Positions 21,455-33,435 of a DNA stretch of 64,000 nucleotides are shown piece by piece. The notes under the pieces are model-generated. The model did no database searches and was not told the origin of the DNA. It saw nothing but the letters and a program-made list of their open reading frames with translations. Each line of letters begins with the position of its first letter. Position 1 is the stretch's first letter. Origin of the DNA: Rhipidocladum racemiflorum (taxonomy: Eukaryota; Streptophyta; Magnoliopsida; Poales; Poaceae); NCBI GenBank assembly GCA_036346355.1, contig JAYEVF010000053.1:124001-188000 (forward strand), given 5' to 3'. Both the position numbers and the translations under genes were made by a program.

Positions 21455-24330
21455 ATGGACCCTTCGCAGTATTCATTCCGATTCCTCAAAGCTCGGACCA
21501 ATTTTACCTAGGGCCCATAGGTACCATATCTACGACACGGTTATCAATGACGAGATCCCTAGACTCCCGTTGTCGGCCGCAGGATATAATATTTCGAGTG
21601 GGAAAAAGTTTTAGAGCCTGGCCCACAAATTTGAAGGGATGGAGATCTTGGTTCATTAGGATATCGGCTCGTAAGAGGGTAGAATGGGAGAGAATGGGCA
21701 TAGCTGAATCTTTGCCTTTGAGTCTAGCCGACCTCAAGCCAATGAACCCTTAGTAGCCGCGCTTGTTATTTCCGGGTCGGATTCTTTTAATGCTTTTCTA
21801 TTCCCATCCGGCCCGATAGGCCCTACTTTACTTGACGTGGCTCAATTATCCTCGCTTTAGGCCGACGGGGTCTCATTGTCGGCTTTTAGTGGGAAACCCA
21901 CTTTTAAATTAATCCGCAAGAAAGGCGAAGGTTGGCATAAGTATGTCCAAAATAACAATAGGGTCAATGGTCCTGTATCGGCTGAAGAGCATGTTGCTTT
22001 CCTTAATCTTTGGTTAGACCGATACTTATTCTCAAGGGCGCTTTCTTGGCTCCCACCCAATCCTTTCAACTAATAGCGGAACGCTTAGTGGAAGGTCATC
22101 GGCTGGCCCTTGGTAAGATCTTTTTGGGAGCAGTATATCAGATGATGTATGTGATTCGTAGTCGGCTTTTTTCTGGTTTCGCTAAGTTTGTTGTCGGCAA
22201 TATAGGAGGTCCCCTGTGGTTTATCCAAACATGGCTCTACCGCATATTTAGCCGATCCATTTTACCTGAACCCATGGGGAGTTTGACTTTTCCTGTGAAG
22301 ATTATCCGTAACACGTGGTCCCCAAGATAGAGCTAGCCGATCTTTCTGAGAGATTCATCATGTCGCTCACCGATGAGCTAAAAATGGACTCACTGGTTTT
22401 CACAAGTATCTCCGTTTTTCCTCACTTTAGACATCTTCTTTCGCCAACAAGATTTTTTCACATAATCGACTCCAGCCGATTGTCCATACCCATCATTTCT
22501 TCACTTAGATGCCGATAGTTCCTTGATGCCCCAAATTCACTTTGGACTTGTATAAAATTATCCTCTCCCCTCGCCTTATTCACGCTGGCTTGAATACACG
22601 CAACAGACATTTCAGCCTTCCTACGAATTCTATCATCCATCGGTTTATGCCCGTCAATTGGGTTTTGGGCAAACCATCCCTTCCTTTCCCTTGCTGTCCT
22701 GCATCGAACCTCGCTCCCGGTGACCAACAAGTGTTGCGCGGAGATCGCCCCAAGTAGCCGATGGATTTCAACTTCTTTCTTTGCCACATTTCATTCTTAA
22801 CTCCCGCCGGTCGGCCACATTTTCTCAATGGTGGTCTCGGATATCGAGGCCTTGTTGATGGACGTAACTCCGCCGCTATAATTCTAAACTTTTTGCCTGA
22901 CTTCCATGAGCCGATGGTGGCTTCTCGCCCCGCCGAGTTCCTGCTATACCAACTCTCAAGAGTCAGAGAGGTACCTGTCCTTTTATTTGTTTCCATGTTG
23001 GCCATTGGTTTTTTCATTAAGTATGGTTTTTGAACTTTTCAGTATGCGCACGTGATGTCGGTGATCAAATAGCCGACCCTCATATTTCGCCAAGAGTGGC
23101 GCATGCAGACGCCCGGTCAATCCGCTTAACTACAGGATATACTTCGAAATTTGGGCGCTCAGAGTCCATCCCTCGCTTGACCGCTCGCCAACGTGCTCCA
23201 AGTAAGTCTTTTGCATATCGGCTAATATGTCCCTTGCTTTGATAATTGCTAACTCGAAGGCACCGCAGAGAGGAGGAAGAAGTCGCCAGCGCCGCCTGCA
23301 CCCTTGAGGCGGCAACCCGATGGCTCTCCTGAGCACTCACCATCGATGTAAGTTTTATTCTTTATTCTTTGCTTAATATCATTTTTACGCCCATCTTGCA
23401 TTGCTGATTTTATTCTTTTAAATCCCTAGCAATCTCCGCTGCAAGTAGCGGGAGTTATAGCCGATCTCCAAGGTGCTACATCGGCTATCCCTCCATCCTT
23501 TCCATTGCCGCCGGCCGCATCAAGAACAGACTATCGAGATCTCCGATCCTGACCCCAAAGCGCCATCAACTGATCTGGCCGATTTGCTGGGCTTCACTCT
23601 GGACGAGCTCGACGATCCGGAAGTGCTAGCCACCGACGACTACCCAGCCGACATCCAACAGATAATAGCAGCCTGCGCCAAAGATCGGGCCGTTATCACG
23701 AGCCGGGTATGCAGGAGCGACTCAATCGTCTCTTGGGCGTGATGCACCGGAGGCAGCTCTTCCGCCAACACTCACTTCTTGAGGAATGCTATGGCGGTCA
23801 TGCAAGCCGATCTTCCTCTCTGCAGCCCATGAATGCTTTGCTAGAAGTGTGCCATCCGATGATCGCTTGGCCAGACGAGAATCGGCCAAAGCAAGAATTG
23901 AACAGAGGAAGGCCCAGAAGCCGACCAAGAGATCTTGGACAAACTTATAGCAGATGCTAAATCTCGAAGAGTGCTTTTGACCAGGGTGTCGCTATGCTGA
24001 AATCGCCAAAGCTAAGGCCCAGGAGCCGGAGTCATCCAAGAAAAACTTGAAGAACACCGGCCTTGGTTACAAGAGAACTTGCAGATTGCCAAATCGGCAT
24101 TGCAGATGCGACATCTTCACTAGCGGCTCAGAGGCAAAGAATCGGCGGTTTTTGCCAAAGTCAAGAGCCAATCACCTAAGATGATCCTGGCCCAGCGATG
24201 CGGCCGATGATCGATTAATAGATAGCGCTCAAGCTTACTATTGGTAGAGCAAAGAAGAAGATTGTCGGCTTTGGGAGCCCATCCGCCTGCCTGGGCTTCA
24301 TTGAAAACAACGTTGTCTCCTGTAATATTG
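21455..24330 (+). pseudogene. Antisense plant-mobile-domain ORF of the Tat element
   Basis: A plus-strand frame, opposite to gag-pol, starts at ATG 21455 (MDPSQYSFRF). Pieces in order: a segment with WRSWFIR and RVEWERMGI (about 21635-21700), PSGPIGPTLLDVAQLSS (about 21805-21855), KGEGWHKYVQ (about 21920-21950), and an aromatic helical region with LWLDRYLFSRAL, LAPTQSFQL and GGPLWFIQTWLYR (22000-22240). These match the aminotransferase-like plant mobile domain. Downstream (22300-24330) are remnants of a C-terminal region with acidic and coiled-coil-like parts (about 23530-23970). Many stops and frame changes are present and introns are possible, so I do not give a single protein. Antisense ORFs of this kind are known from the Tat lineage. 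Function unknown. Confidence 0.65.
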
Positions 24331-24455
24331 GTCAGACTGAATATTTTGTAAACTCTTTAACTGTGGATAAGGAATATTTGTTCTCGACTACTGGTCAGAT
24401 GACCGATTTTATATGCATGTGCTTGTCATTGATCTTGATGCCTTCACCTCTGTAG

Positions 24456-25480
24456 TTAGGACCCGACCCATATGCTTGGGTGATATGCCTTCAGATACTT
24501 TCCATTGATCGCTTTAGGTAGGACGAACCCTTCTAAAGATTCCAGTATATATGAATTCCCGTCAACCGGCCGATTGATCTTATAAGGCCCTTCCCATGTT
24601 GGAGACCATTTGCCGAATCGATTATCCCTAGACCCAATCGGCAACACGGTTTTCCATACTAAATCGGCTTGATTGAATGCTTTAAAAATCACTTTTTTAT
24701 TGTACGACCTGGCAACCATCTCTTTGTTCCTTTTAAGCCGATCTAGCGTGATCACCTTAGTTCACCAAATCATCTAGATTGTCCAAAGATCGCCTGCTTG
24801 TATTCATCTACCGATACCTTATCTTGCTCGTGTAGCCTTATTGAGCCGATGTTGATTTCAACGGGCAAAACGGCTTCTTGTCCGTATACCAACTGAAAGG
24901 GTGACAATTTAGTTGATCCGTGATGAGATAGCCGATAAGCCCATAAAGCCTCCGATAGCGTTGAATGCCATCTCCTTGGCTCTTCCTCAATTTTCCTTTT
25001 TATCGCCTTTATCAATGTTTTGTTTGATGATTCGGCCCGTCTGCTGGCCTGAGCGTAGTAAGGGAGGAGTTGAGTAATTTTATCCCAAGACTTTCCGCAA
25101 ACCCTTTGAACTCGCTGGACATGAACACAAGACCTTGATCAAGAGTGATTGTTTGTGGAATCCCAAACCGATGGACGATGTGTTCATTTACAAAGTCGAT
25201 CGTTCTTTACTAGTAACCTTCTTGAGTGGCACAGCCTCAACCCATTTTGAGAAATAATCCGTGGTCGCAAGGATGAATTTATGTCCTTTGTCGATGACGG
25301 AAATATCTGGCCGATTATGTCTATACCCCATCCTCTAAATGGCCATGGCTTGATGATCGGATGTAAAGCCGATGTCATGTCGATCGTATGTTACCAAACT
25401 TTTGACACGCTTGGCATCCTCTATAATATTTGAAGCGCTTTCTAACATCGCCGGCCAAAAATATCCTGTTCGCTCTCAAG
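24456..25480 (-). pseudogene. pol: Tat integrase remnant
   Basis: The minus strand reads, from about 25370 down, GWGIDIIGQI (first catalytic Asp), then TLDQGLVFMSSE near 25120 (second Asp), YYAQASRRAESSNKTLIKA near 25040 (catalytic Glu), then WHSTLSEALWAYRLSHH and SPFQLVYGQEAVLPVE (24850-24960), and the C-terminal region with VWKTVLPIG, GKWSPTWEGPY and NGKYLKAYHP (24470-24680). All three DDE residues can be seen, but the frame is broken near 24760, 25020 and 25200-25330. It would insert element cDNA if intact. It lies upstream of the antisense PMD ORF in element orientation. Confidence 0.85.
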
Positions 25481-27480
25481 ATTCATTTCATCTTATGAGC
25501 CGATTGATGTGACTCCACAAATGCCTTCATGAACTTCACCCATCGCCACTTTGGCTTCCTCGGTTCCTGTGACATCTTAATAACAAACCTTCCAAAGTCC
25601 GGAAGTACAATACGCCTTCTAGTATAACATATTTGAGTGCTTTGGCGCTTGACCTTTGCTCGGTCGGCTTGGTTGGATCTCGACAAATAATCCCTTATCT
25701 CTGCTTCTCCAATGACAGGTGAACACATAAAACCGCCAAACGCTTAGCTCGATTGGTCCTCGCCGGCTTTCAATCTTGTACCGATGCACATTGTGCCAAT
25801 CGGTTTGCTTTATTATTAGCTTCTCCGGGATATGTTCTATGGAAAATGTAGTGAACATCTCGATGATCCGAGGCATTGATGCAAGTATCGGGTTAGTGCA
25901 TCATCATTGCATCGGTATTCTCCTCGACTTGTCGTACAATTAACATCGAATCTCCAAAAGCTTCGACGCCTCTCACTCCGATGCTATCTAACAGCTTGTA
26001 GACCCTTTAGTAATGCTTCAGATTCTCGCTTGATTATTTGAACATCGGCTATTTAGCCGATACATGAAGTCATACTCCTGCTTTCTAGGTGAAACTAATA
26101 TCACACCGATGCCTTCGCCTTCTTGGCAAACAGACTCCATCAAAATACAATGCCAAGGAGTTACACTAGTTGTTCCTACTAATGTTTCACTCCCTGTGAT
26201 AAAATCGGCCACAGCTTGTCCTTTCACAGCATTTAGCCGATTCATAGGATAACTCAAACTCGTTAGGGCGTATGCCCATTTACCAAGCCGACCACGCAGG
26301 ATGGGCGCCGATAATATGTATTTAACTACATCGGTTTTGCATATTATAACGCATTTGGAAGCCAAAGATATAATGTCTTAACTTGGTGCAAGCAAAGTAC
26401 AATGACAAGCATAATTTTTCTACTAAGGGATACCTGGTTTCTCGCATCTAGAAGACGCCGGCTTAAGTAATATATTGCTCGCTCCTTCCTATCGGCTTCT
26501 TGTGTTAAAACTGCCCAATCGAATCACCTTCACCGATATATATAGTCTAAAAGGTATACCGTGTTTCACGGTCAATATCGGTGGACTCATCGATAACCTT
26601 TTATGTCGCCGAAGGCCTTTTGTCGATCGGCTTCCCACTTAAACTCTTGGTTATCTTTAATTTTCAGCAACGGTGTGAAGGCCCTGATACGCCCCGACAA
26701 GTTTGAGATAAAACGTCGCAAGTAATTGATTTTCCCAATCAACACCGCAACTCCTTTTACTTGTCGGTGGTTTAGTATCGGCTATGGCTTTCACTTTGGT
26801 TGGGTTTACTTCAATCCCTCCTTCATGCAACCGTAAACCCAAGAAATTGTCCAATGATATCTCAAAGCACATTTGAGAGGGTTCATTTTTAACCCATGTA
26901 ACCTTGTGCTTTAACATTTTTCTCAGATCGGCTAAATGTTGCCGCCTTCTTTGGATTTTACCACTACGTCGCCAATGTATATTTCCACAAGATTGCCGAT
27001 CAAATCATGGAAAATATGGTTCATAGCACGTTGATAAGTAGCACCGCATTTTTTAAACCGAAGGTCATAACTTTCCATTCATATAGCCCTAAAGCCCCTG
27101 ACATCCGAAAGCCGCTTTGGGTATATCGGCTTCGCCATGAATATCTGATTGTATCCTGCGTTCCGCCCAAAAAAGCTTATGATTTTATTCCCAGATGCAA
27201 GATCGATAAGCATATCGGCTATGGGCATCGGGTACTGCCTTTTGGCGTAGCTTTGTTCAAATCTCTAAAATCGACACATACCCTAAGTTTGCCGTTTTCT
27301 TCTTCACAGGACGATGTTTGAGACCCACTCAACAGATCGGCAAGGCCGATAAATTTCGCCTCTAGCAATCGCCCTACTTCTTCCTTTATAGCGCCATACA
27401 ACGAGGGTTAAACCGCCTAGGGTACTGCTTTGAACGGCCGATATCCAGGTTTTATAGGTAGCCGATGTTCAACTAGTCAT
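25481..27480 (-). pseudogene. pol: Tat reverse transcriptase and RNase H remnant with mutated YIDD box
   Basis: RT start: KEEVGRLLEAKFI and GKLRVCVDFRDLNKATPK (27260-27390, minus). The palm motif, read across 26958-26975, is YIGD where the family has YIDD or YVDD, so the first catalytic Asp is replaced by Gly. The thumb includes FLGLRLHEGGIEVNPTKVKAI (26780-26850). RNase H with LRGRLGKWAYAL lies at 26270-26310. A second RNase H-like domain (AVADFITG, CQEGEGIGVILVSPR, SRCSNNQA) follows at 26018-26220; such an extra domain marks Tat/Ogre elements. Its first catalytic Asp position reads MES, so it too looks inactive. Multiple frameshifts separate the blocks. Confidence 0.85.
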
Positions 27481-29380
27481 CCGCTTAAACCTGGCATTTC
27501 ATAATACTCCCACGCTAAGAAATCCTTATATTCATTTAGTATTTCTAACATGTTTGTTTTATATCTGGGTTCTAATTTAGCACTTACAAACGTTGGTCTT
27601 TTGCTATCTCCTTCCCCAATATCGATTTCTTCAAGGAAATCGCGTATGAATCCTAACCCCTTTCTTTCTTCTTCAAAATCTTCAACAGCCTTCTTCAGAT
27701 TCTTCCCGCCGATAGCTCCTTGCCTTTTCCTCAGCTTCGCTTATTGTCTCGCGCCCATCTTCTTATCACTTCGCCTGGTCCGATCAAACGTATTGGGTTT
27801 AACGCCGATCGGCCTGAATCCCGATTTCTCAATACAGATAAAATCGCAATTGTCCAAGGCTTTTCCTCGATATGCATTCACCTCTTCGTGTGGCCAATTG
27901 GTGTCGTGGCTAGCCATGGCGATATGAGCCGATGTGTCTACCGGGTACGACTTCTATCAGATCATCGTTCCACCGCACCGGCCGTGCATAGTTGATGGTA
28001 TACAACAGCTTAGCATGGATCCAATCCCGCCCAAGGAGTACGCCAGAATTGCCTTTAGCTTCAATCACAAAAACGCAATCGGCAAAGTTTTATTACCGAT
28101 CGCCGCTTCGACACCATTACGCCTTTAGCCTCGCTTGGGTCTCCGTGAAGTCATTTAGCACCATGTTGGTCTTGATTAAGTCTTCATCGGCTTTTCCCAA
28201 TTTTCTTCAAAGTACTTAACGGCATCGATTGACTGTCGCTCGCCATCGACCAACATGCGGATATTGGTCGCCATTAATGTATCCTTTTAGATACAATGGT
28301 TTCAAATGCCGATGCATGTCTTGTGGTTTTTCAAACACAGCCTGGTGCTCCGAGGCACAATTGGGCGAACACTTCTTCACCGATTCTTCGGTTCAACTCG
28401 GCAGTAAAGTGAATACCATGTTTATATCCATTGGTGGCGATCATCTCGGATCATCTGAGAACTGGATTGAACCGATTGATCTGAATCACTATCGACCGTT
28501 CCTTCTTTCTCCACTCCTTTTTCAAAATCGGTACCGGGTCTTAACTTATTAAACGTCCGATCCCTCTCACTCTCCTTTTCGGCTTCCCTTTCTTCTTGTG
28601 TTTTTAATCGCCGAAGCCTCCGCTATGCGACTTGCCGAGACCCGAAGGGCACCATCTAGGTTTGGGTTCTATCGGCTTTCTTATCTTTCCACTAAATTGC
28701 CCATTTCACGCCGATTCCATCCTTCTTGGCGTTAGCCGATAATTCCGATTTTGGGAGGATTCGCTTTGTTCGATGTTGACAACCTTTCATAGATCGCCTT
28801 CGCTTCCTTACTGGACGATCGTGTATCGGTCCTGGACAACCTGTCTTTTACAGATTGGTTTGGCCGACATGTAGACGAGTGTTGCATAGGACAAGATACA
28901 ATCATGGTAAGGTCATCCTCTCTCCCAAAGAAACCGCCAAAAGGACATTGCCGATGTTTCTCTTCTTCAGAATCGCCGATGTGGCACATCCTGCCGCCGA
29001 CGCTCGTCCCCTCCTTTGCCCTCGATCGATGAAAACCCTGGTGTTGTTGAGGGCTATACCTTCGACTTATCCTTTCATATTTCCTCAGAGTTGTGAGAAG
29101 GTCGGCTTTGGTTTGAAATCGGCTCTTCTTGGAGCCCTCTCACTCGATACCATTTACCGACCTCTAAGTCCCCTCTTGGTTTTACCGTTCTTGAGTTTTG
29201 TCCATTTTTATCGGCTTCTATTTGTATAGAACCGATAAAGGATCTCGCACTGCCTCGCCTCGTGATACAATTCCCTTAGTCGGCTTATCCTCTTCCGCAG
29301 CCTCTTTTCTTTTCGTGAACATTGAACCATGTTGACTGAAAAGGGCCCATATCTATCTGCATAGCCGATTCTTCGCAAAC
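27481..29380 (-). pseudogene. Tat gag-pol linker/protease region, heavily decayed
   Basis: By position this part should hold the end of gag, the aspartic protease and the linker to RT. I see only short open pieces on the minus strand, such as 28732-28989, and no certain DTG/DSG protease motif in a long frame. Plus-strand ORFs here are short and match nothing I recognise. I assign it by position only. Confidence 0.45.
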
Positions 29381-29381
29381 T

Positions 29382-31259
29382 TTAACTCGCCATCGGCGAT
29401 GGCCGATTGGATCTGTTGTCGAAAAATATTGCAATCGTTAGTGTTATGAGAGAACGAATGATGCCATTTGCAATACCTTCGCTTTTAATTTCTTCTGCCG
29501 ATGGTATGATGTGTCCTTCTGGTAACCTTATGAGTTTTTCTTGTAGTAATAAATCAAATATTTTGTCACACTTTGACACATCATACGAGTACTTGACTTC
29601 CGCTTTATTCTTTGTCGGCCTAAGCAGAGAGCATACGAGTGGTTTTGGAACCTTTGGCCCACTCGGCTATGTTCACTGGCTTGCCGCCGAGGTGTCGCCC
29701 GAATCGTAATCTACCATGTTTACCTTGGCCTTTTCATTGCCGCTTGTCCTAAACCTATCTTTAAACCCTTTGCTCTCTGCATATCGGCTTTCATGTGCCG
29801 ATACGCGATGGAGTAGGTGGCCTAAGTCGGGGAACTCCTGGCCCGATGGTCTCTCTTTTAACGGCGGGATTAACCCTTGGAATGCTAGATCGGCCAATTG
29901 ATCATCTGCAATGTTACACTCAAGCATCTGCTTGCACGCCTCTAAATCTTTTGATATAATCGAGACCGATTCACCGCATTGCCGGATCGAACTAAGATCG
30001 AAATCCTAAGCTCCATGGTCCCCGAAAGAAGTATTCATGGAATCGGCTTTCTAAATCGCTCCACATATGTACCGAATTTGGGGTAGATTCGTGAACCAAG
30101 TGAACGCAAAGGCCGATAATGATAAAGGGAACAATCTAATTTTTAATCCGGCTTGATCGGTAGCTCTCCACATTGAGCCATGAATCGTCCGATATGCTCA
30201 ATTGTGGTAATAGAATCATCCCCGAGAATTTAGCAAAGTCCGTATCCTAAAGTTGTGGGGTACGGCATTCGGTCTATGTAATCGGGCACGGCTTCCTCGT
30301 AGCCGATCACTCTCCCTCCGGGTTGTAAACCGAATCGTTTCTCTCAAAACATTGGCAATTTGTTCTGCCCAATTAACATTGTCGGCCAGGTGCAGCCGAC
30401 ACGGCCAATTCTCATTGTTTATGCGCTTCGCCCCCGAGTGCAAACTCTGTCTTTGTCCAACTCGCACCTCAGAGGTCTTGGTGTCTGCGCCATAATTGTG
30501 ATTAAAACCTAATGCATCGGGTATGGGCGCGAAAGGTTCGACGATGGCACCACCCTATATGGTGCTTGTTTCATGGTTGTGGCCCCTCGTGATCGTGGAA
30601 CTCTGTCCCATTTCGATCGGGCCGATAAGCCGATAACCCGATGTTATTGGAGGGCGACTTGATTGATTTGATGCGCCTATCTTGGCTCCATCCGTGTGCC
30701 CATGGTAGTGTGTGAACCCATCTCTCAGATGCTTGGTTTCAAAACAGTAGGTTGAGCCGGCATCATGATAGGTGCTTGAGCCGACACGCCATCGTGTTGG
30801 TGTTGGGTGCTATGGAATATACCGGGCACGTAGGGATGGTTTGTGGTGGATCTAGCAAAGCTTCCAGACGCAGCTAATTCTTGAGCAATTGTTTTCACAC
30901 TATTTTCTATCATCGGCTTTAAAGTAGATACTAGAGCCGATGATTGGTTAATCAATGCGTGATGGATGATTGCTCGATCATACTTGATAAATCAGCTTGA
31001 GCTGGTGCGTATCGGCTTACCGATTCAGATGTTGAATCTCCGATAGGATTGATGCTTGGGAGTGCAATCTTTGAGTAACGCCACGGCGTGTTTTCTCGAA
31101 GCATCGTAGCATCATTTCCTCCAGAGCTGCCTTCGATCTTCGAAGTTCTTTCCGTTGCTCAGGGGTTAAATCGGCCATCCGGGGCGCGATTATGGCATCG
31201 GTGTTGATATCGGGCAGGATCGCGGGCTTGTCGGTTGACGACATTCTTTTGGGTCCCAC
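29382..31259 (-). pseudogene. gag: Tat gag remnant
   Basis: The minus-strand ORF at 31259 begins MGPKRMSSTDKPAI 15 bases inside the 5' LTR, which fits a gag start. It has a charged helical N-terminus (LTPEQRKELRRSKAALEEMM). Downstream pieces at 30725-30955, 30216-30467 and 29673-29927 include a gag capsid C-terminal signature (DQLADLAFQGLIPPL, FPDLGHLLHRVSAHE) followed by a Lys-rich stretch. A piece at 29382-29579 (KIFDLLLQEKLIRLPEGH) is also typical of gypsy gag-to-protease linkers. Stops and frameshifts break it into at least four parts. Confidence 0.8.
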
Positions 31260-31273
31260 CGGGCGTTAAAATA
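31245..31273 (-). other. Primer-binding-site region of the Tat element
   Basis: Directly inside the 5' LTR the minus strand reads TATTTTAACGCCCGGTGGGA, matching the position and general style of Tat primer-binding sites (GCGCCC..GTGGG). Which tRNA pairs with it cannot be settled by eye. Confidence 0.5.
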
Positions 31274-31952
31274 TGTTCGCGCAAAAAACGTGAAGGGGGT
31301 TTTCGGCCTCGAACACACAAGACAAACGCCGGGTTTGCAGAGCGTGCCAGTCGATTTGACCTGAAATCGACAAGGTAGAATTTGTAATTCGATCAAAGCC
31401 GATAAACAAAGATCTATCGGCTTTTCGCTAGTCGGCAAGAACCGATTAGGAGATAACTAGATCAACCGGTTACAGTTGATCCGGATATAAGGTAAAATCG
31501 GCCGGAAGGCGATGCGCAACAAAACGGCTAAATCAAACCTGGTGAAATCGGCCAAAATCAACAATCGGCGATGCGCAGCTATGTTGATTCCGTCGACTTG
31601 CAGAGAAATCTATGAAGCTAAAGCAATGTAAAAGAAAAGGCTGTAAAACGTAGGTGTGTTGTTGGAAGGGATGGATTTCTTGCCGCTTGACCCCCACCTC
31701 CTGTTATAACACGCCCGCCGATCCGAGTTGTACATGGATACGGTGCGCTTATCCAGATCGCCTATTATCTCGATTCCTTCCTTTTAGAAACGGATTCCTT
31801 TTCCGATTCGCTTGATAATTTCTTTCCATGCGAACGCTTTCCTTTCGCTCTCTGACTGATTTCAATACACGCCGAATTCAGATGCAAACACATACAATTG
31901 CTTTTATCCGATTCAAACCCATTTTGCCATGTACCGAATTTTGGCGCAAACA
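31274..31952 (-). repeat. 5' LTR of the Tat element (679 bp)
   Basis: Partner of the repeat at 20509-21192, with small differences (for example GGCCGGAAGG against GGCTTCGGGAAGG). It carries a TATA-like TTATAA near 31704-31709 in minus orientation. Transcription would run leftward into gag. Confidence 0.92.
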
Positions 31953-31956
31953 GTCC

Positions 31957-32987
31957 CTGAGATAATCCTTAAGCTCATAAAAATTTCAATGTATGATCGA
32001 GCGTGTGAATTTTTATAACAATTTGATAGTGCTCTTGTCCTATTTAAATTTTGCTCTTTTTGATTTTCCAGAAGTATTAAATGATCAAAAATGCAAGAAC
32101 TTTTTAGGGGCATTTTGGGGGTGGGGGTGGTTTAGGATTTAAATAAATTTTCTTTTGATGCCCAATGCTTCTCCGGTTGTTGTTCCTCAAGCCGCTTTTA
32201 GGTGGAACGACCATACCTGGAGTTGAGACTTTATGAGGCCATCTTGCACGAGCCACCCGAGAATGACGTTGACCGTCCTACGATGGGCACACTATGGTGT
32301 CGCTCACGGATTAGTATCCTACGTTTGTGGTTACTTCAATTTGGCGTGTTTTCTACTACAATTGGCATTACTACTACTATGCAGCTGACTTTCACGTCAG
32401 CTTTACTACCTCAAGTACGTCATGATATTCGACCAGCTGACGGACAATTATGTAATCTGAAGGCCGTACATCCCAAAATTTACATCCGTGCAAGCACCGA
32501 TGTACAGTACAATACACCACAGACCCCGCTTTCTACCTCACCCGTCATTGCCTAGTGTACCATGCATTCTTCGAGATGTGCACCGCGTGATACGCTAATT
32601 TGAACTCCACAGCACGAATATCCCAGGAGATCTGTTCCCTGCAGCACGAATTGCACAATGATTTGCTCAAGCAAACTTATCCAACGTTTTTTTATTGCTC
32701 GTGGAAACAACCGAACCGCCTAGCCAATGGGTCACACGTACGACACACTCACACATGACATTTTAGATTTTTGCAATTTCACTCATCTACAAAGACTATA
32801 TATTACTTCTCATTATTATATTTTTATTATATATTTTTATTTTAATCTATATTAATAAATAATATTAGAAATAGCTAAAGGAAAGAAATATAGAAAAAAT
32901 AGTAGAAAATCAGTTTAAAATTGTAGAATTACTTGTATTTAAAAACAAAATTTAAAAGTTAGAATGATATATATTTAGGTCTTGTTG
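31957..32987. other. Continuation of the Tat target region and AT-rich spacer
   Basis: Starts with the sequence interrupted by Tat (CTGAGATAATCC follows the GTCC duplication). 32170-32560 has mixed composition with a 117-codon chance ORF and no domain I know. 32750-32985 is very AT-rich. No gene called. Confidence 0.4.
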
Positions 32988-33205
32988 GCAGAGCTACAGC
33001 TCCACCAAATTCGTAGATCTGATAGAAATGAGTATCCTAGCTTTACTAGATTTGTGAAGCTGGAGCTATAGGTATATTAAAAGTGTTTAGGTGGATCATC
33101 TTATTTATATTTTAGAATAAAAATATAAATTTAATTCACTGTATTTTAGCCTATAAATTTTAATTTTGAAATAGAGCTGAATCTGAAACTCTGCCACACA
33201 TAACC
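32988..33205. mobile_element. MITE (218 bp) flanked by TTA, downstream of the glycosyltransferase gene
   Basis: Ends GGTCTTGTTGGCAGAGCT and, in reverse complement, GGTTATGTGTGGCAGAGTTT pair imperfectly over about 18 bases. TTA lies at 32985-32987 and 33206-33208. Length and target duplication fit a PIF/Harbinger-type MITE. AT-rich, no coding capacity. Confidence 0.55.
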
Positions 33206-33244
33206 TTAGAATTGAAAGGATTAACAAACAAGAGAAGCACGGAC

Positions 33245-33435
33245 AGATAACTAAGAGAACTCACAGGCGTGAACACGTCGCCATCGGCCAGGTCACAAGG
33301 ATCAAAGTACGATCAAGCCAAACCCAACTCAAAACACCCAAGCCGCTGTCCCACGGAGGATAACTAAGATATGTCGCCACCGACCAGATCAGATGGATCA
33401 AAGTACGATCAAGCCAAGCCCAATCAACCATGCAC
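33245..33435. repeat. Tandem duplication just downstream of the glycosyltransferase stop codon
   Basis: Two imperfect copies (about 33245-33355 and 33356-33450) share GATAACTAAGA, GTCGCCA.CG.CCAG, GGATCAAAGTACGATCAAGCC and CAAGCCGC.GT.CC. The second copy runs into the last codons of the gene, so the 3' end of the gene and part of its 3' UTR were duplicated. Confidence 0.65.

Larger units (their letters stand above)
20509..31952 (-). mobile_element. Complete Tat-lineage Ty3/gypsy retrotransposon, 11.4 kb, minus strand
   Basis: Two long direct repeats (20509-21192 and 31274-31952) both begin TGTTCGCGC on the plus strand and end GGCGCAAACA. GTCC directly flanks both sides (20505-20508 and 31953-31956), a 4-bp target duplication (or a decayed 5-bp one: GGTCC against GTCCC). 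Inside, on the minus strand from right to left, lie gag, the protease region, RT, RNase H and integrase, all frameshifted. A plus-strand ORF with a plant mobile domain lies between integrase and the 3' LTR. A second, archaeal-like RNase H and an antisense extra ORF are features of the Tat lineage. The LTRs differ by small indels and substitutions, so the insertion is not recent. Confidence 0.92.

Noticed and set aside
32202..32555. 117-codon plus-strand ORF
   Set aside because: No domain, average composition, and surrounded by transposon-derived DNA; not supported as a gene.
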